A stretch of 64,000 nt of DNA, from assembly GCF_009389715.1 (NCBI RefSeq), contig NC_052399.1, positions 29,335,146 to 29,399,145 on the forward strand, written 5' to 3'. Numbering within the stretch: the stretch's first letter is position 1; the number at the start of each line of letters is the position of its first letter. The notes beneath the pieces are model-generated. The model was given only the letters and a program-made list of their open reading frames with translations. It had not been told where the DNA came from and made no database searches. The translations under genes and the position numbers were made by a program. This DNA is from Phoenix dactylifera. Taxonomy: Eukaryota; Streptophyta; Magnoliopsida; Arecales; Arecaceae. Positions 36,983-48,800 of the stretch are shown piece by piece.

Positions 36983-39900
36983 TGTAATGTCCGGGCCCAC
37001 AACCTACTAGGCCCAATAAGAAATGGGCCCAGTTAAGGGTTTGGGCCCAAATTTCACTGTGGGCAGTGCTGTTATAATGTTTAAAAAAAAAACGAAGGGA
37101 TAAGACCGACAGGGAAGGGTGACCCTCACCCCTGCTGGCAGCCGATGCCGGCGCATCGGAGACAGGGGGGCGGCGGCGGCCAGTCCCGGAGAGGGGAGGA
37201 ATGGAGCGGATGGGACCTCTCAGAGGGGGGTCTCATCCTCTAAACAATTGTTTAAGCCTCTGCCGGCAACCCCAAGTCACAGACCCCCAAGAACACTGAA
37301 CGAGAGAGAGAGCCGAAGCCCTGGAGCCGAAGGCGAAGGAGCCCTGAAGCTCCAAGAGGAAGGAGGGACTACCAGGGGGAAGAACTGCCCAACGGTAACC
37401 AGCAAAAAGCCAGGTAAGCCCCCTGCCTTCTCTTCCCCTGTTTTGTGCAAGACAACAAAGAAACAAAGAAAGAAGGGAGGAAGGGGACTGCTGGCAGACC
37501 AAGGGAGCGGCCGCGGGCATCCCGCAGTGCCGCCGGCTTCTCCCGGCATCTCTTCCCCGTGGGAGAAGAGAAGGCCGCCGCAGGCGCGGCCGTGGGCTCA
37601 GCCGCAGGCGCGGCTGTGGACGCCGCGAGCTCGGCCGTGGCACCGCCGACTGTGGCTCGGCCCTTCCAAACCCCCCTTCTTCCTTCACAGGGGAAGAATG
37701 AAGAGAGGAAGAGAGAGGGTTTGGGAGTGAGAGAGAGAATATGGGGGGTTGGTGAAGGGAGGTTGAAGAAAAGACGAAGAATGAAAGAAAGAAAGGAAGA
37801 GGGAAAAGAAGAGAGGAAGAGGGGACTCATCCTCGTCGTCGTGTGCGGCGGCCGCCGGCTTCGGCCGCGAGCACCGTCGACGCAGGCGCGGCCGAGAGTG
37901 CCGCAGGCTCGGCCGGGGATGCCGCGGGGCTTGGCTGCGGACGCCGCCGGTCGTGGCCCGTCCCCCTCCGCTCGCCGTCCTCCCTTTCCGCTCGTCGTGC
38001 TCCCATCGTCGGAGAAGAGAGGAAGGGGGAGATCGGGATGAAAGAGAAGGGAGGAGAGGAAGCTTCGGGAAGGAGAAGAAAAGAAGAAGGAGAAGAGAAG
38101 AAAAAGGGAAAGAAAAAGAAAAAGAAAGAAAGAAAAAAATATATATATATAAAAAGGGGGGTTTAGCCAAATCTGACTAACCTAAGCCCAATTAGACTGG
38201 GCAAGTCTAAATCCGAGCTCAATCAGATTGTGCTAAGTCTGGACGAGCCCAAACTGCAAATTGGGTCAAATCCGAACCAAATTAGGCCCAAATTGATTTG
38301 GGTCCGAACCCAGTTGAGTGGAGTTAATCCTAGCAGGCCCAATTAATACTAAATTAGGCCTAGTAAATTGACAGAGGACCCAATTGGCTAGAAAAGGTTG
38401 GACCCAATTATAAACGAGGCCCAATCCTTCAATTAAAAACCCAATCAACCCATGTGGGCCCAATCTGGTTTTAAACTGAGCCCCAAAGGCTCTAAATTGG
38501 GTAAATTGGACTTGGCTAGATCCTTGGATGGAATCCAGGCAAGTAAGTTCATAGTGTGATGAACTGAGAAATTATATAATAAATAAATAGGAAATAATGT
38601 AATTCCTATGATGTTGTTTTAGGTGATTAAGGATTTGTCACCTGGACTTGAGCAATTTGGAAAGCAAATTGAGGTAAGTAATCTGCCTTAATCTTATCGT
38701 AGATCCTGTATTACGTTTTATAAGATGAACCAGAGTTTTTCATACAATTTGAATTGTATACATGATTTGTGAAGAGGGTAAGTAACTTGTTTTAATCTTG
38801 TTGTGAATCGTGTATGTACTGTAGGCTAAGAACGATATGTGTATCTGACATGCTCTAGTTACACAAGATATGATGATATATGCTTTATATTCCGTTATGC
38901 CTACAAAATACTGGGATTGCATTACATGCTAAAATATGAGTTATGAAATATGAACATGGGTGGTACATGTCAGTCACATAATTAATGGATGTGCACATAT
39001 TATGTTTTCATAGCTCTTGTGATACATGCAAAATGAATGGAGTTCCATGTTATGATTTTTCTTAGCATGAGTGTAAAGAATGATGATGATTTGCTCTAGC
39101 TGCATATTGCTTGTAAGGGGGTACCTAAGAACTACTAATGCTACGGGCCGAATGCAACTGAGCCGGCCTTGCCAGTGGCCGATAATGACTGAGCCAGCCC
39201 CGCCAGTGGCCGACTAATAACTGAGCAGGCCCCGCCAGTGACCAATAATGAATTCGCCGTAGCATCTATGAGGTACTACCTATACGAAGCATTATTTATG
39301 AACTCTTAAGAGCTACTGACCCAATGTAACTGAGCCGGCCTTGCCAGTGGCCGAGAATGACTGAGCCAGCCCCGCCAGTGGCCGCCTAATAACTGAGCCG
39401 GTCTCGCCAGTGGCCAAGAATGACTTCACAGTAGCATTTAAGAGCACGACCACGGCATGCCGGGGGCACGGTTTCATATGCATACTTTATGAAAATGATA
39501 TTTGAAGCATGATCATGAGGCTCGTTTCAGAGCCTGGGTATATGAGGCGGGTGCTTCCAAATCCTGCAGATGTGTTTTTGGGGAGAAGCAAAATCGGTGA
39601 GGGGTGAAGGACGCTTGCGTGAAGCCCCGGAACCGGCCAACATCTGGCAGGGGAGCCCCGTGTTTCCCCCTCATGTGGGCCCGATAGTCACGTGCCCTGC
39701 GCAGGCGGGCCGTGACATCTATGAACGTGCATGGCCAAAGCATACATTGTTTTACAACGGATTTTTTTGAATATATCCTTATGCAATGTTGTATTTTGCT
39801 ATAACAGCTATCTCCTTTAAATTGCATACATATTATGCCATGATGATGATTAGATAAATATGCATGTCAGCTTCTCAAACCCTGCATAAATATGGTTACC

Positions 39901-40251
39901 GTTATGTTCGATCCGGTAAGATTATGTATGATTACTTACTGAGCCGTGTAGCTCATATCCGTTCATTTACTTTTTCTTTCAGATCCTTACCACTGATAGC
40001 TGCCAGAGACACGTTAATTTGGTATCAGGGCTTCTTTCTTTTGGGGTAAAGCAAGTATACTATTATGTACATAAACTACATAGAAGCTCTGTATTTGGGT
40101 ACTGACCAGCATGTTGTACTAAGAATGCTTTCATATGAAAAGATTTGGTTGGTTTGACTACCCTGTTACCCAGGTATGAGGCTGCGTGCTATTGTGGGCG
40201 GTAGTCGGCAATAGCACGGCCGTGTCACGGATCCGGATCCGGGGCGTGACA
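36983..40251 (+). mobile_element. 3.27-kb solo LTR (probable Ty3/gypsy, Del/Tekay-like)
   Basis: Begins TGTAATGTCCGGGCCC, ends GGGGCGTGACA, and is flanked by CCATG on both sides (36978-36982 and 40252-40256). No protein domain, primer binding site or second LTR is inside. LTRs of this length with GGGGCGTGACA ends are typical of Del/Tekay chromoviruses (inference). It contains GC-rich GA-laden stretches that open Arg/Pro/Ala-rich frames at 37.1-38.2 kb, an AAATTGGG/CCCAATT-rich zone at 38.2-38.5 kb and a tandem block at 39.14-39.43 kb. The long open frames are not credible genes. Confidence 0.75.
39135..39435. repeat. Nested tandem repeat inside the solo LTR
   Basis: The short unit CTGAGCCGGCCTTGCCAGTG recurs with a CCAGTGGCCGA-type ending three times in each of two larger blocks (about 39135-39255 and 39320-39435). 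Each block ends in a GTAGCAT motif. So a roughly 35-bp unit triplicates within a roughly 185-bp unit. Confidence 0.75.
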
Positions 40252-40256
40252 CCATG

Positions 40257-41429
40257 AACTTCAGCGACCATCACCTACTCGATGCCCTAGATCAGACCGG
40301 TTCCTAGCGACAAATATCATCTAGATACTTGCGCTTGTGCTTCTTAATTTATAATAGGAAAACAGTTTGAAGTGCGCCCACCTTTATGATGACATTGATT
40401 ATTAAGTTGCCTAGTGTCCATTATCAAGAATTTAATGTGTGGTTATCCTATTTGTCGGTCAAACCCCTGCGCATATGTTTTGCGGTATGATGGAAGCAAC
40501 TGGCATTTGGTTTTCTTTGGACGTCCTACTCACTCTCTGTGGATGATTTCTCTAAAATGGCAGGAAATAAAACTTGAAGTTACTTATCCGGTCAAGGAGC
40601 ACAGACAAAGGGCTGGAAAGTGGAAGGAAAGAAAGAAGCAGCCATTGAATGCAGAACCCCAAATTTTTTTGGTCGTGTATTGCCGACCACATAAGTATCC
40701 CCTCTAACATTAAAAACTTAATATATATCTTTCATGCTAAATAAAAAGGTCTCTACTTGATACCACACCTTGGAGCATCTGAAAATCCCATAGGAGTTGC
40801 TCTATTACCGATTGACAAAAAGACAATGGTATGACATCGCATGGTAAATCAGAAATATTATCCCAAAACCTAGAGAAGATGGACTCAATTTCTAACGGGC
40901 AACAGACCTCATGAATTATGCCATTTCAAAAAAAAAAAATGAGAGTATATGTCATATGCTGACATTTTCCTATCACCTTTAGCTGCCCCATGAGTACTAG
41001 TAGAAAGAACATCATTAGTGGCAAGTGGAAAATGCAAAGTATCCAACAAAAAGAGCTAAAGCCCCCTAATAATTTCATTTGAGTGGAAGAGTGCACTAAA
41101 GGATAGTCATGAGGCATTGGAATTAGGTCATTCCAACATCATGATCGTGTCACGGGGACATGTCACAAACGCATGGGTTGCATGTCATTGGATCGAGCAA
41201 GCTTTTTTTAAGGAAAGGAAGAAGAGGGCATTGGAATCTGAGCTTTGGTGGTTGGTGACCAGGACTTTGCCTCCACCAACCAATAATCCTTCAAGCGGCG
41301 CTCGATGGCACCAACTTGCTTTGCCCTCGCACCGGGAGAGCACAAGTGATGGTTTCTTTGATGGCCCTCTGTGCCCACATTTATTAATACGGTCTTGTCT
41401 TCCCCTCTCTCTTTCTCTCTTTAAAAAAA
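40257..41429. other. Spacer
   Basis: No supported gene; A-rich runs occur near 40931. Confidence 0.4.
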
Positions 41430-41600
41430 AGTCGGCAATAAGTAGGAGATTCTTCTTAAAAAAAACTTCGAGAGTGATGAATCGTGTAGAAGGCAACTCA
41501 GTCAGCATCACTATTCGTCTTTTGATAGACATAAGTAGCCCAAAAAAAATCACACTTCCTAAAAATCTGCATATATCGTGGCACAGCATGGTCCGATCTT
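41430..41600 (-). mobile_element. LINE RNase H tail, minus strand, decayed
   Basis: On the minus strand one frame reads VYQKTNSDAD, TGA (41498-41500 on plus), then VAFYTIHHSRSFF. This matches YREANNAADxVASYAAHHSE of the 24.3-kb copy. Aligned flanking sequence also agrees between the two. No target duplication was found, so the edges are approximate. Confidence 0.55.
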
Positions 41601-44600
41601 GCCTTTTGAATGCTTAAGAAGCTTCAACAACTTCCTAGTGCCTATATAATAACCATTCTCCGATAGGGACCGCTTTACCCTTGGACGAACTAGCCGTTGC
41701 TTTCAAACGTAAGGTGGGCCGACTGGCTTTAGAGCAAAATACTTGGGACTTGGTTTTGAGCTTGCTTATTGCTGCAATTACCTGTGCTGTTGTGATTTGG
41801 TTTGGTTAATCACTTCTGATTGTACTATGCGGTACGTTCTCTTGAAATCCATCACGCTTTTATGACAAAGATTATTGCTGTAATGAACATCTAAACCATG
41901 TTCTAATTAATCTGGGATTCCATCAAATAAATTGCGCGAGGCCAACTTGTGTCGGCAGTAGCTGAGGAATGGACATGGTCCAAACTCATCCACTGTTATT
42001 ATTGATTCCATGAAGAACTGTTGAAGGGACTAATTCATCTTTATGTTAACATCCAAGCCAATAAATCCACACGGTCGTCATAAAAGTTATCTAATTAAAA
42101 ATTCACAACCCATCTCTTCATTTCTAGAGTTCGTCCGAGCTTTTAACAGAATTTATTTAAAAAAGAGGACCCAAAAAAAGTACCCAATACCCAAGAGTGG
42201 TTTTTATGGTCTTGAAATTCAGATTTCAAATTCCATGCCTTGTTTAAATCTGTAAAACTTTAGACACAACATCCAAGTTATAGTCTTCAGACATTTAGGC
42301 CTATTCGAGCCCACTGAACCAAGAAAGGAAGACTAAAGTGGGCGACTCCATATATAGCCATTAAAATGGAGAGAAGGGTGTATCATTACAATATTCTATG
42401 GTGACCATTAATATATTCTTTTTGAAGGTCGAGATGTTCTTCTAACGGTGCCATGACGTGCCGCTCTCGTGGGCCGTGTGGTCCGGTGTGGTGTTTGGTG
42501 GGCCCACCACGCGCAAATTGCCATGTGAGCTTTTTGATGGTTTCGATCAGTCGCAACGAGAAAACTCATCCATCGTCCGCGTGACGCTTGCTTCCAAAGA
42601 GCACGTCACGAGGGGAAGGGGAAGAACAAGTGACCACCTTCAACAGCTCAAATGCCTTTGTCATGTATACCCAAAAAAAAGGAGCCTCCATCACAGACTT
42701 CATTTACATGGAAGCCTTACAAAGGTCTTATAATTTAAATATCTCAATAAGGTATGGCAAACTTAATGTAATAATCCAGATCTATAACCTCTGTCATCTT
42801 TTGGTCTCTCTCTCTAATTGACTGGGTTAGATGGTAACACGGTCTCGGGAGACTTAGTGATGGACCTCTAGTGGACGCTGGTAGGCAGTTTAGGTTCCTA
42901 ATCCACTGATTGACTTTTTTTATCATTGAGTTTGATTATGTAGAGAGAGAATCATCTGCGCAAGAAGGTTCTAATTAAAGTACTCTATACTCTAGCTCGT
43001 AGACAGTGAAACGGATCAGTGATCATTGTATTTAGTCAGTCTTCGGTAAAAATAAGAATCTCTATACTTGACACTAATTATATATACATATATATAATGT
43101 TTATTGGTTTGTACTGCTGGATTTGCATTGTAAGATTTATATTGATAAATTTGGTTTGTCATCTGATGATATGATTTCCAGTATAAATATATCCGTATGG
43201 TTATTATATGAGAAATACATAAGTGATAACTGATTTGATAAGAGTGATATGTAAATCAGACGAACAAGATGTGACTTGGACTAACTTAGTCATATAATAA
43301 TACCCATAGGCTAACTCATGGGGATAGACACCACAGGCTTATACATGGTATTTTGTCAGTCTTGGACCGAGTCATGATCTTGGTTAGTCCAAAGCTAAAA
43401 ATTAATTAATAAGAAACAGAAATCAAGTTGATGGAAAACAGATAACATGACTATTGTTGAACAATTGATTACATTTGATATATATGTTTGTGTATGTATA
43501 TATATATACTTCTTTGAAAAGATGATAATGAGAATTTATGTGCATGTTATTTATAGAAGCTTTTCGAGTATTGATACGAGATTCATTTTATGTTGCTAAT
43601 TGATTATTTTTTTCTTACTTATGGTATGGCAATTCAAAATTTTTACTGGGCTATAAAGCTTACAACCCCCTTCCTCTTTTTCTTTTTCAGAGTTACAGGT
43701 TGCATAGTACTTGACTATGGTTGAGATCATAGTTGGAAAGGATAATTAGATAGAATATTACTAATACTGGTTGGATGATCAAATTTTATAATTGAACCAA
43801 CTTTGTTATTTGATATGAATTGAGATCATTATTAATTACGGTTATTGAGGTTGTATTAAATTTATAGACCTAGCATATCCTCTGGGGCTTTGCCTTAGGG
43901 ATGAGCGGCCATGTCGTGTGCTAAACCCGAGTGTTGGGTTCAGGGCACGATGCTTAATATCTATATTAAAGGCCTATTTGGGCACTCAAATGTATAATTC
44001 CTTAATATAATCTACTAGGGCCACAGCTCATCCAATTCTTCAAACTCATTCGACAAATAATATTTATAGTTTATGTGTTGTGGCATGCAAACGAACTTTT
44101 AGCTGGTTAGATATCTCAACTGGTTTGTATCTTTATATCTCTATCCTTCAATCTTAAAATTTTTTAGACCTCAGTTTTGATATAATTATATTGGAATATT
44201 AGATCAATGATACTTTGTTGATAATGAAAAACACAAAAACATGATGTGGAACGACATAGCAAATTCGCTTTGATGCTTATCCAACTGCTTCTACCAGCAA
44301 AATTTTATGAAAAGTGAAAAATTCTAGATAATATTTTGGATTTAATATTGAGAAGCAAAAAGTTAAGCTGGTATACTATCTCGTGCGAATCAAAATCAAA
44401 GCGAGCTATTCTTCCCAATAACAAGGAGACATGTTACATAGCAGTGCTTTTCTTGAAATTTGTTAATCAATTTATGTCTTTGATATTTATATTATTATCA
44501 TATTTATTTCAGTTAATATATAGACTTTTTTGGCTAAGACTTGGGGTGTTTAAAAATAGATAGCTAACATTAGATCCACATCTTGATGATTTTGGATCAA

Positions 44601-45702
44601 ATTTAGTACATTAAATTGGATCCACATCTCATTTGCTCTCTTGACTTATTAATACGTTTAAAAGTTTTGAAGTGTGGCACTAATTTCAACCATACCGTCT
44701 TAATCTCCAAGTGGCCCCACTTCTATAGTAATTTCAAATTGTGGATTTGATATCATGCGTCTTTTTCTGTAGCCATATGGAGTTGCTTCACATCTAAGTT
44801 AGTGTTGGATATCTTTCTTCAGTTAAAAGTCATTTAATAGTTTCGGTGTACACAAACTTCAACTATACTGGATAAATGTCAATGCTCGAATGTGACTTTA
44901 CCCTTAAGCAACCCTACTATTATATTAATTTCAATTTCTACGTATGCCTTTTTTCATTTTTTCACAAAATTACTATATGTTCAAGTTTGATATTATCACT
45001 TGCATCACATGAATCAAATCTAATTGTTTTAATGGTAAGCAAGAGCTATTTAAATCCAGAGGTTTGATAGTCTCATCTCTCATGCTCATGAGGATAACAA
45101 AGAATGCAGTGGCATTGATGCAAATATAACAAATCTAAATGTTAATGTTCATAGACGGCCTCTCTCGGGCCAACACTAGTCTTCGACTAGTTTAGTGCTG
45201 GTCCAGCGCCTATCATTTATATGCTTTCTTTTGACCGTTGTCGACGCCCCACTCGAGAGAGAGCACATTATGACATTATGAGGCCAAAACACAAGCATCC
45301 AGTTGTCTCCCTCTGCTCTAAACTAGCTCAATTTAATATTACCATGAACTAGTTAGTGCTCATGAATTCAAGGCAACACATTCCTCTTTCCCCTTCCCCA
45401 GTTTCTACCTCCCCTGCTTTCTCTCAATATCTTTGCTACACTACAAATCCATTCTGGTATTCCGTCCTAAACGTTTCCAAAACTCCAAATTCAAATTTCC
45501 AGAGCATTCTCATAATTACTCACTCTCAATTAGTTTCGCTTTAACCTTTCCGAGAGGGACCCATTTCATCCTCGCACTCTTTCTCCCGGTCGACAACTTC
45601 TTTATATTTTGGAGTACATCCGCTCTTCTCCACCTTTCCTCTTCTCATCCTCCTCCTAGCAACCACATCTGAAATGAAGAACGCGTTACCCAGTCCCTAC
45701 TC
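41601..45702. other. Long AT-rich spacer
   Basis: No coding exon supported. The segment at about 42.8-44.0 kb contains patches of LTR-like composition (for example around 43.87-43.97 kb), but I found no paired ends. The last 300 bp approach the promoter of the subtilase. Confidence 0.4.
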
Positions 45703-45746
45703 TCTCCTTTCTCTCTCTCTCTCTCTCTCCCAAGCTCCTTATATTT
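45703..45746 (+). promoter_or_regulatory. CT microsatellite and TATA-like box of the subtilase
   Basis: A CTCTCT run at 45703-45730 is followed by CTTATATTTG at 45738-45747, about 140 bp before the start codon. Y-patch/CT tracts next to a TATA box are common in plant core promoters. Confidence 0.45.
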
Positions 45747-45883
45747 GAACCAACACCCATTTCATTCCACACATTCCTTCTCCCAAACCTATTCTAACTG
45801 ACCAAAACAAAGTTTCTTCTGAACTAAATAACACAACGCTCCTCTCTTTCCCCCTTCCTCCCTCCTCCTCTCGTCCAACCTTG

Positions 45884-48800
45884 ATGGGTTCCAAGCTGCT
45901 CCACATCGTTCTTCTTCCTCTTCTGCTCTTCGTCACTTCCTTGGCACCAACTCTGGTTGTCTGTAACCAGACTTACATCGTCTACATGAATCCGGCCCAC
46001 AAGCCCTCGGCCCACCCAACCCACGCTCTGTGGTACCAGGCCCACCTCCAGTCCCTCTCCATCGATCCCTCTCGCCACCTCCTCTACTCCTACTCCGCCG
46101 CCTTCCACGGCTTCGCCGCCCAACTGCTCCCCCACCACCTCCCCCTCCTCCGCCGCTCCCCCGCTGTTCTCGACCTCCAACCCGACCCCCTCTATCGCCT
46201 CCACACCACCCGCTCCCCACTCTTCCTCGGCCTCCCCCCTTGGCCCCCCACCTCTTCCCGCCACCACACCTTTGCCACTAAAGGTGGCGGCGGCGGAGAC
46301 GTCGTCATCGGCGTCCTCGATACCGGTGTCTGGCCGGAGTCCCCTAGCTTCTCCGACGCCGGGCTCCCTCCGGTCCCCTCCCGCTGGCGCGGCGCCTGCG
46401 AGTCCGGCCCCGACTTCACCCCATCCCTCTGCAACCGCAAGCTCGTCGGCGCCCGCAGCTTCTCCCGCGGCTTCCGCGCCTCCCGAGGGGATGCGGAGGG
46501 GGAGCGCGCCTCCCCCCGGGACCGGGAGGGCCACGGGACCCACACAGCATCCACCGCCGCGGGCGCCCCCGTGGCCAATGCCAGCCTGCTGGGCTACGCT
46601 CCGGGCACCGCCCGGGGCATGGCGCCCGGGGCCCGCGTGGCAGCCTACAAGGTCTGCTGGACCAGCGGATGCTACGGCTCGGACATCCTCGCCGGGATAG
46701 ATCAGGCCATCGAAGATGGCGTCGACATCCTCTCCCTCTCCCTCGGCGGCGGGTCCGCGCCGTACTCGCGGGACCCGATCGCCGTGGGAACGTTCTCCGC
46801 GGTGCAGCGCGGCATCTTCGCCGCCTGCTCCGCGGGGAACAGCGGCCCCTCCCGCTCCTCCCTCACCAACACCGCCCCGTGGATCGCCACCATCGGTGCG
46901 GGCACTCTCGACCGGGATTTCCCGGCCTACGCCGAGCTGGGTAACGGCAAGCGGTTCACCGGGGTGTCGCTTTACGGTGGGGATGGGATGGGGAAGAAGA
47001 TGGTGCCCATTGTGTATGGGAAGGGTGTACAGGTGGGGAGCAATTCGAGCAAATTTTGCCTGCCGGGGAGCTTGAACCCGGCGGAGGTGAAGGGGAAGGT
47101 GGTGTTCTGCGACCGCGGGATCAATGCGCGGGTGGAGAAGGGTGAGGTGGTGAAGGAGGCCGGCGGGGTGGGAATGATCCTGGCAAATGCAGCTGCCAAT
47201 GGGGATGAGCTCGTTGCAGACAGCCACTTGCTGCCTGCGGTGGCGGTGGGGGCGAAGAGTGGGGATCTCATCAGAGAATATGTGCAGTCAGACGCAGACC
47301 CAATGGCGGTGCTGAGCTTCGAAGGAACTGTGCTCGATGTGCGCCCGTCGCCGGTGGTTGCGGCGTTCAGCTCGAGGGGGCCAAACATGGTGGTGCCGCG
47401 GTTGCTCAAGCCGGATGTGATCGGACCGGGGGTAAACATATTGGCTGCTTGGTCCGGGGCGATTGGGCCTACTGGATTGGTGAAGGATGAGCGCAGACCG
47501 GAGTTCAACATCATGTCAGGTGATTATAATCTCTATCTGCCGGTTAATAGATATCCCTTCTGCTCATGATTCTTTATTTATTCTTAAAAATTGGAAGAAA
47601 ATGTTAAAAGTTTTCTGTAACTCATCTTTACTATACAGTTCTAACTATCCAACTGTAGAATTAGTCCTTTCTGTATTTTGGCAACAAATTATTTGTTAAG
47701 TTCTTACTTATTTCTATCAAATAGCCACTGGCTTTTTCCTCCTGGTTGACAAAATTGTGGTCTTTGAGTCTAGCCTTTCAGTTACAAAACAGATGGCATG
47801 TTGTTGGACTTTTCTCTTGATACCAGAAGTGTCTGTTGGGTAATCAGTAACTATATTGCTAGCTTTTATAAATAGATGATGCTTTCCAGAAATTCTCTTG
47901 CTGCCATAAGGAATTGGTGTTATTTTGGTCTTGCTAAATTATAACAAGAATGAAAAAGTTTGAATGCAGGTTCATATGCTTTATTTTCTTTTTCCTTTTT
48001 ATTTTTTCCTTGCATAGTTTTATTGCAATCCAATTGTGCTTCTCTATATTTCATGACATAATATGATTAGTCTTAGTCACCAAGAAGGTTTTTGAAATTC
48101 CCAATTCTAGTATTGGACTCGTCAAAGGCATTATCTTTCACTTGAAAATTGTTGTTTTGTGAAAAAGGTGACCTTTCGGGGGGCTACCTTAAATGGACAT
48201 TTCGATTTGGGCAACACAGGATTTCAGCTAGAAGTGAACAAGAATCTTTTGATTTAGAATTAATTAAAATAAAGGTCAAAACTGAACCCACATAGTTCTT
48301 TGCTTTTCCCAATGTGAGACTCAAGACCAGAAGAACAAACTCGACACGTTTTGGACTGCTTCAGCTTAGTTTCAGAAACTTCAATGGAAGGATATAATTT
48401 TTTTCACTTGAACTAGCATTGTTTGGCTGAGGAAACCATCCTTTGAGATGACACAACCTTAAATGAAACCTCGATTTTGATCACAAAGGATCTTCGTGGA
48501 AACTGAAGAATTTTTTTTTCTGATCTACAACAATTAAAATGTAGGCAGAACCTGCACTTTAAACCTTGAACATAGCTTTTGCCTTCCACTATGAGATGAA
48601 AATCATAAACTCAAATTATACAAGTATTTGGCTCTTTTAGGGTAGTTTTTAGTTTTTAGTGCTTCAATTCAAAGATATATTATTTTTCAGTTAAAACAGT
48701 GTTGTTTTGCCGATGGAAGGTCACTTTTTTTGGTTGATATGACCTTGAATGAATATTTTGACCTAGCGCATGTAGAATTTAAACATGAAGAGATTTTTAT

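Noticed and set aside
37119-38170. Several 100-200-aa Pro/Arg/Ala-rich frames on both strands
   Set aside because: They lie inside the 3.27-kb solo LTR and lack any recognisable domain.
36978-40256. Whole LTR retrotransposon rather than solo LTR
   Set aside because: Only 3.27 kb between target repeats, with no internal primer site, polypurine tract or pol domain.
42820-44000. Possible LTR fragment
   Set aside because: Suggestive composition only; no termini, primer site or coding found.
45824-47227. 467-aa minus-strand frame
   Set aside because: Antisense shadow of subtilase exon 1; Gly/Ala/Val-rich due to GC-rich codons.
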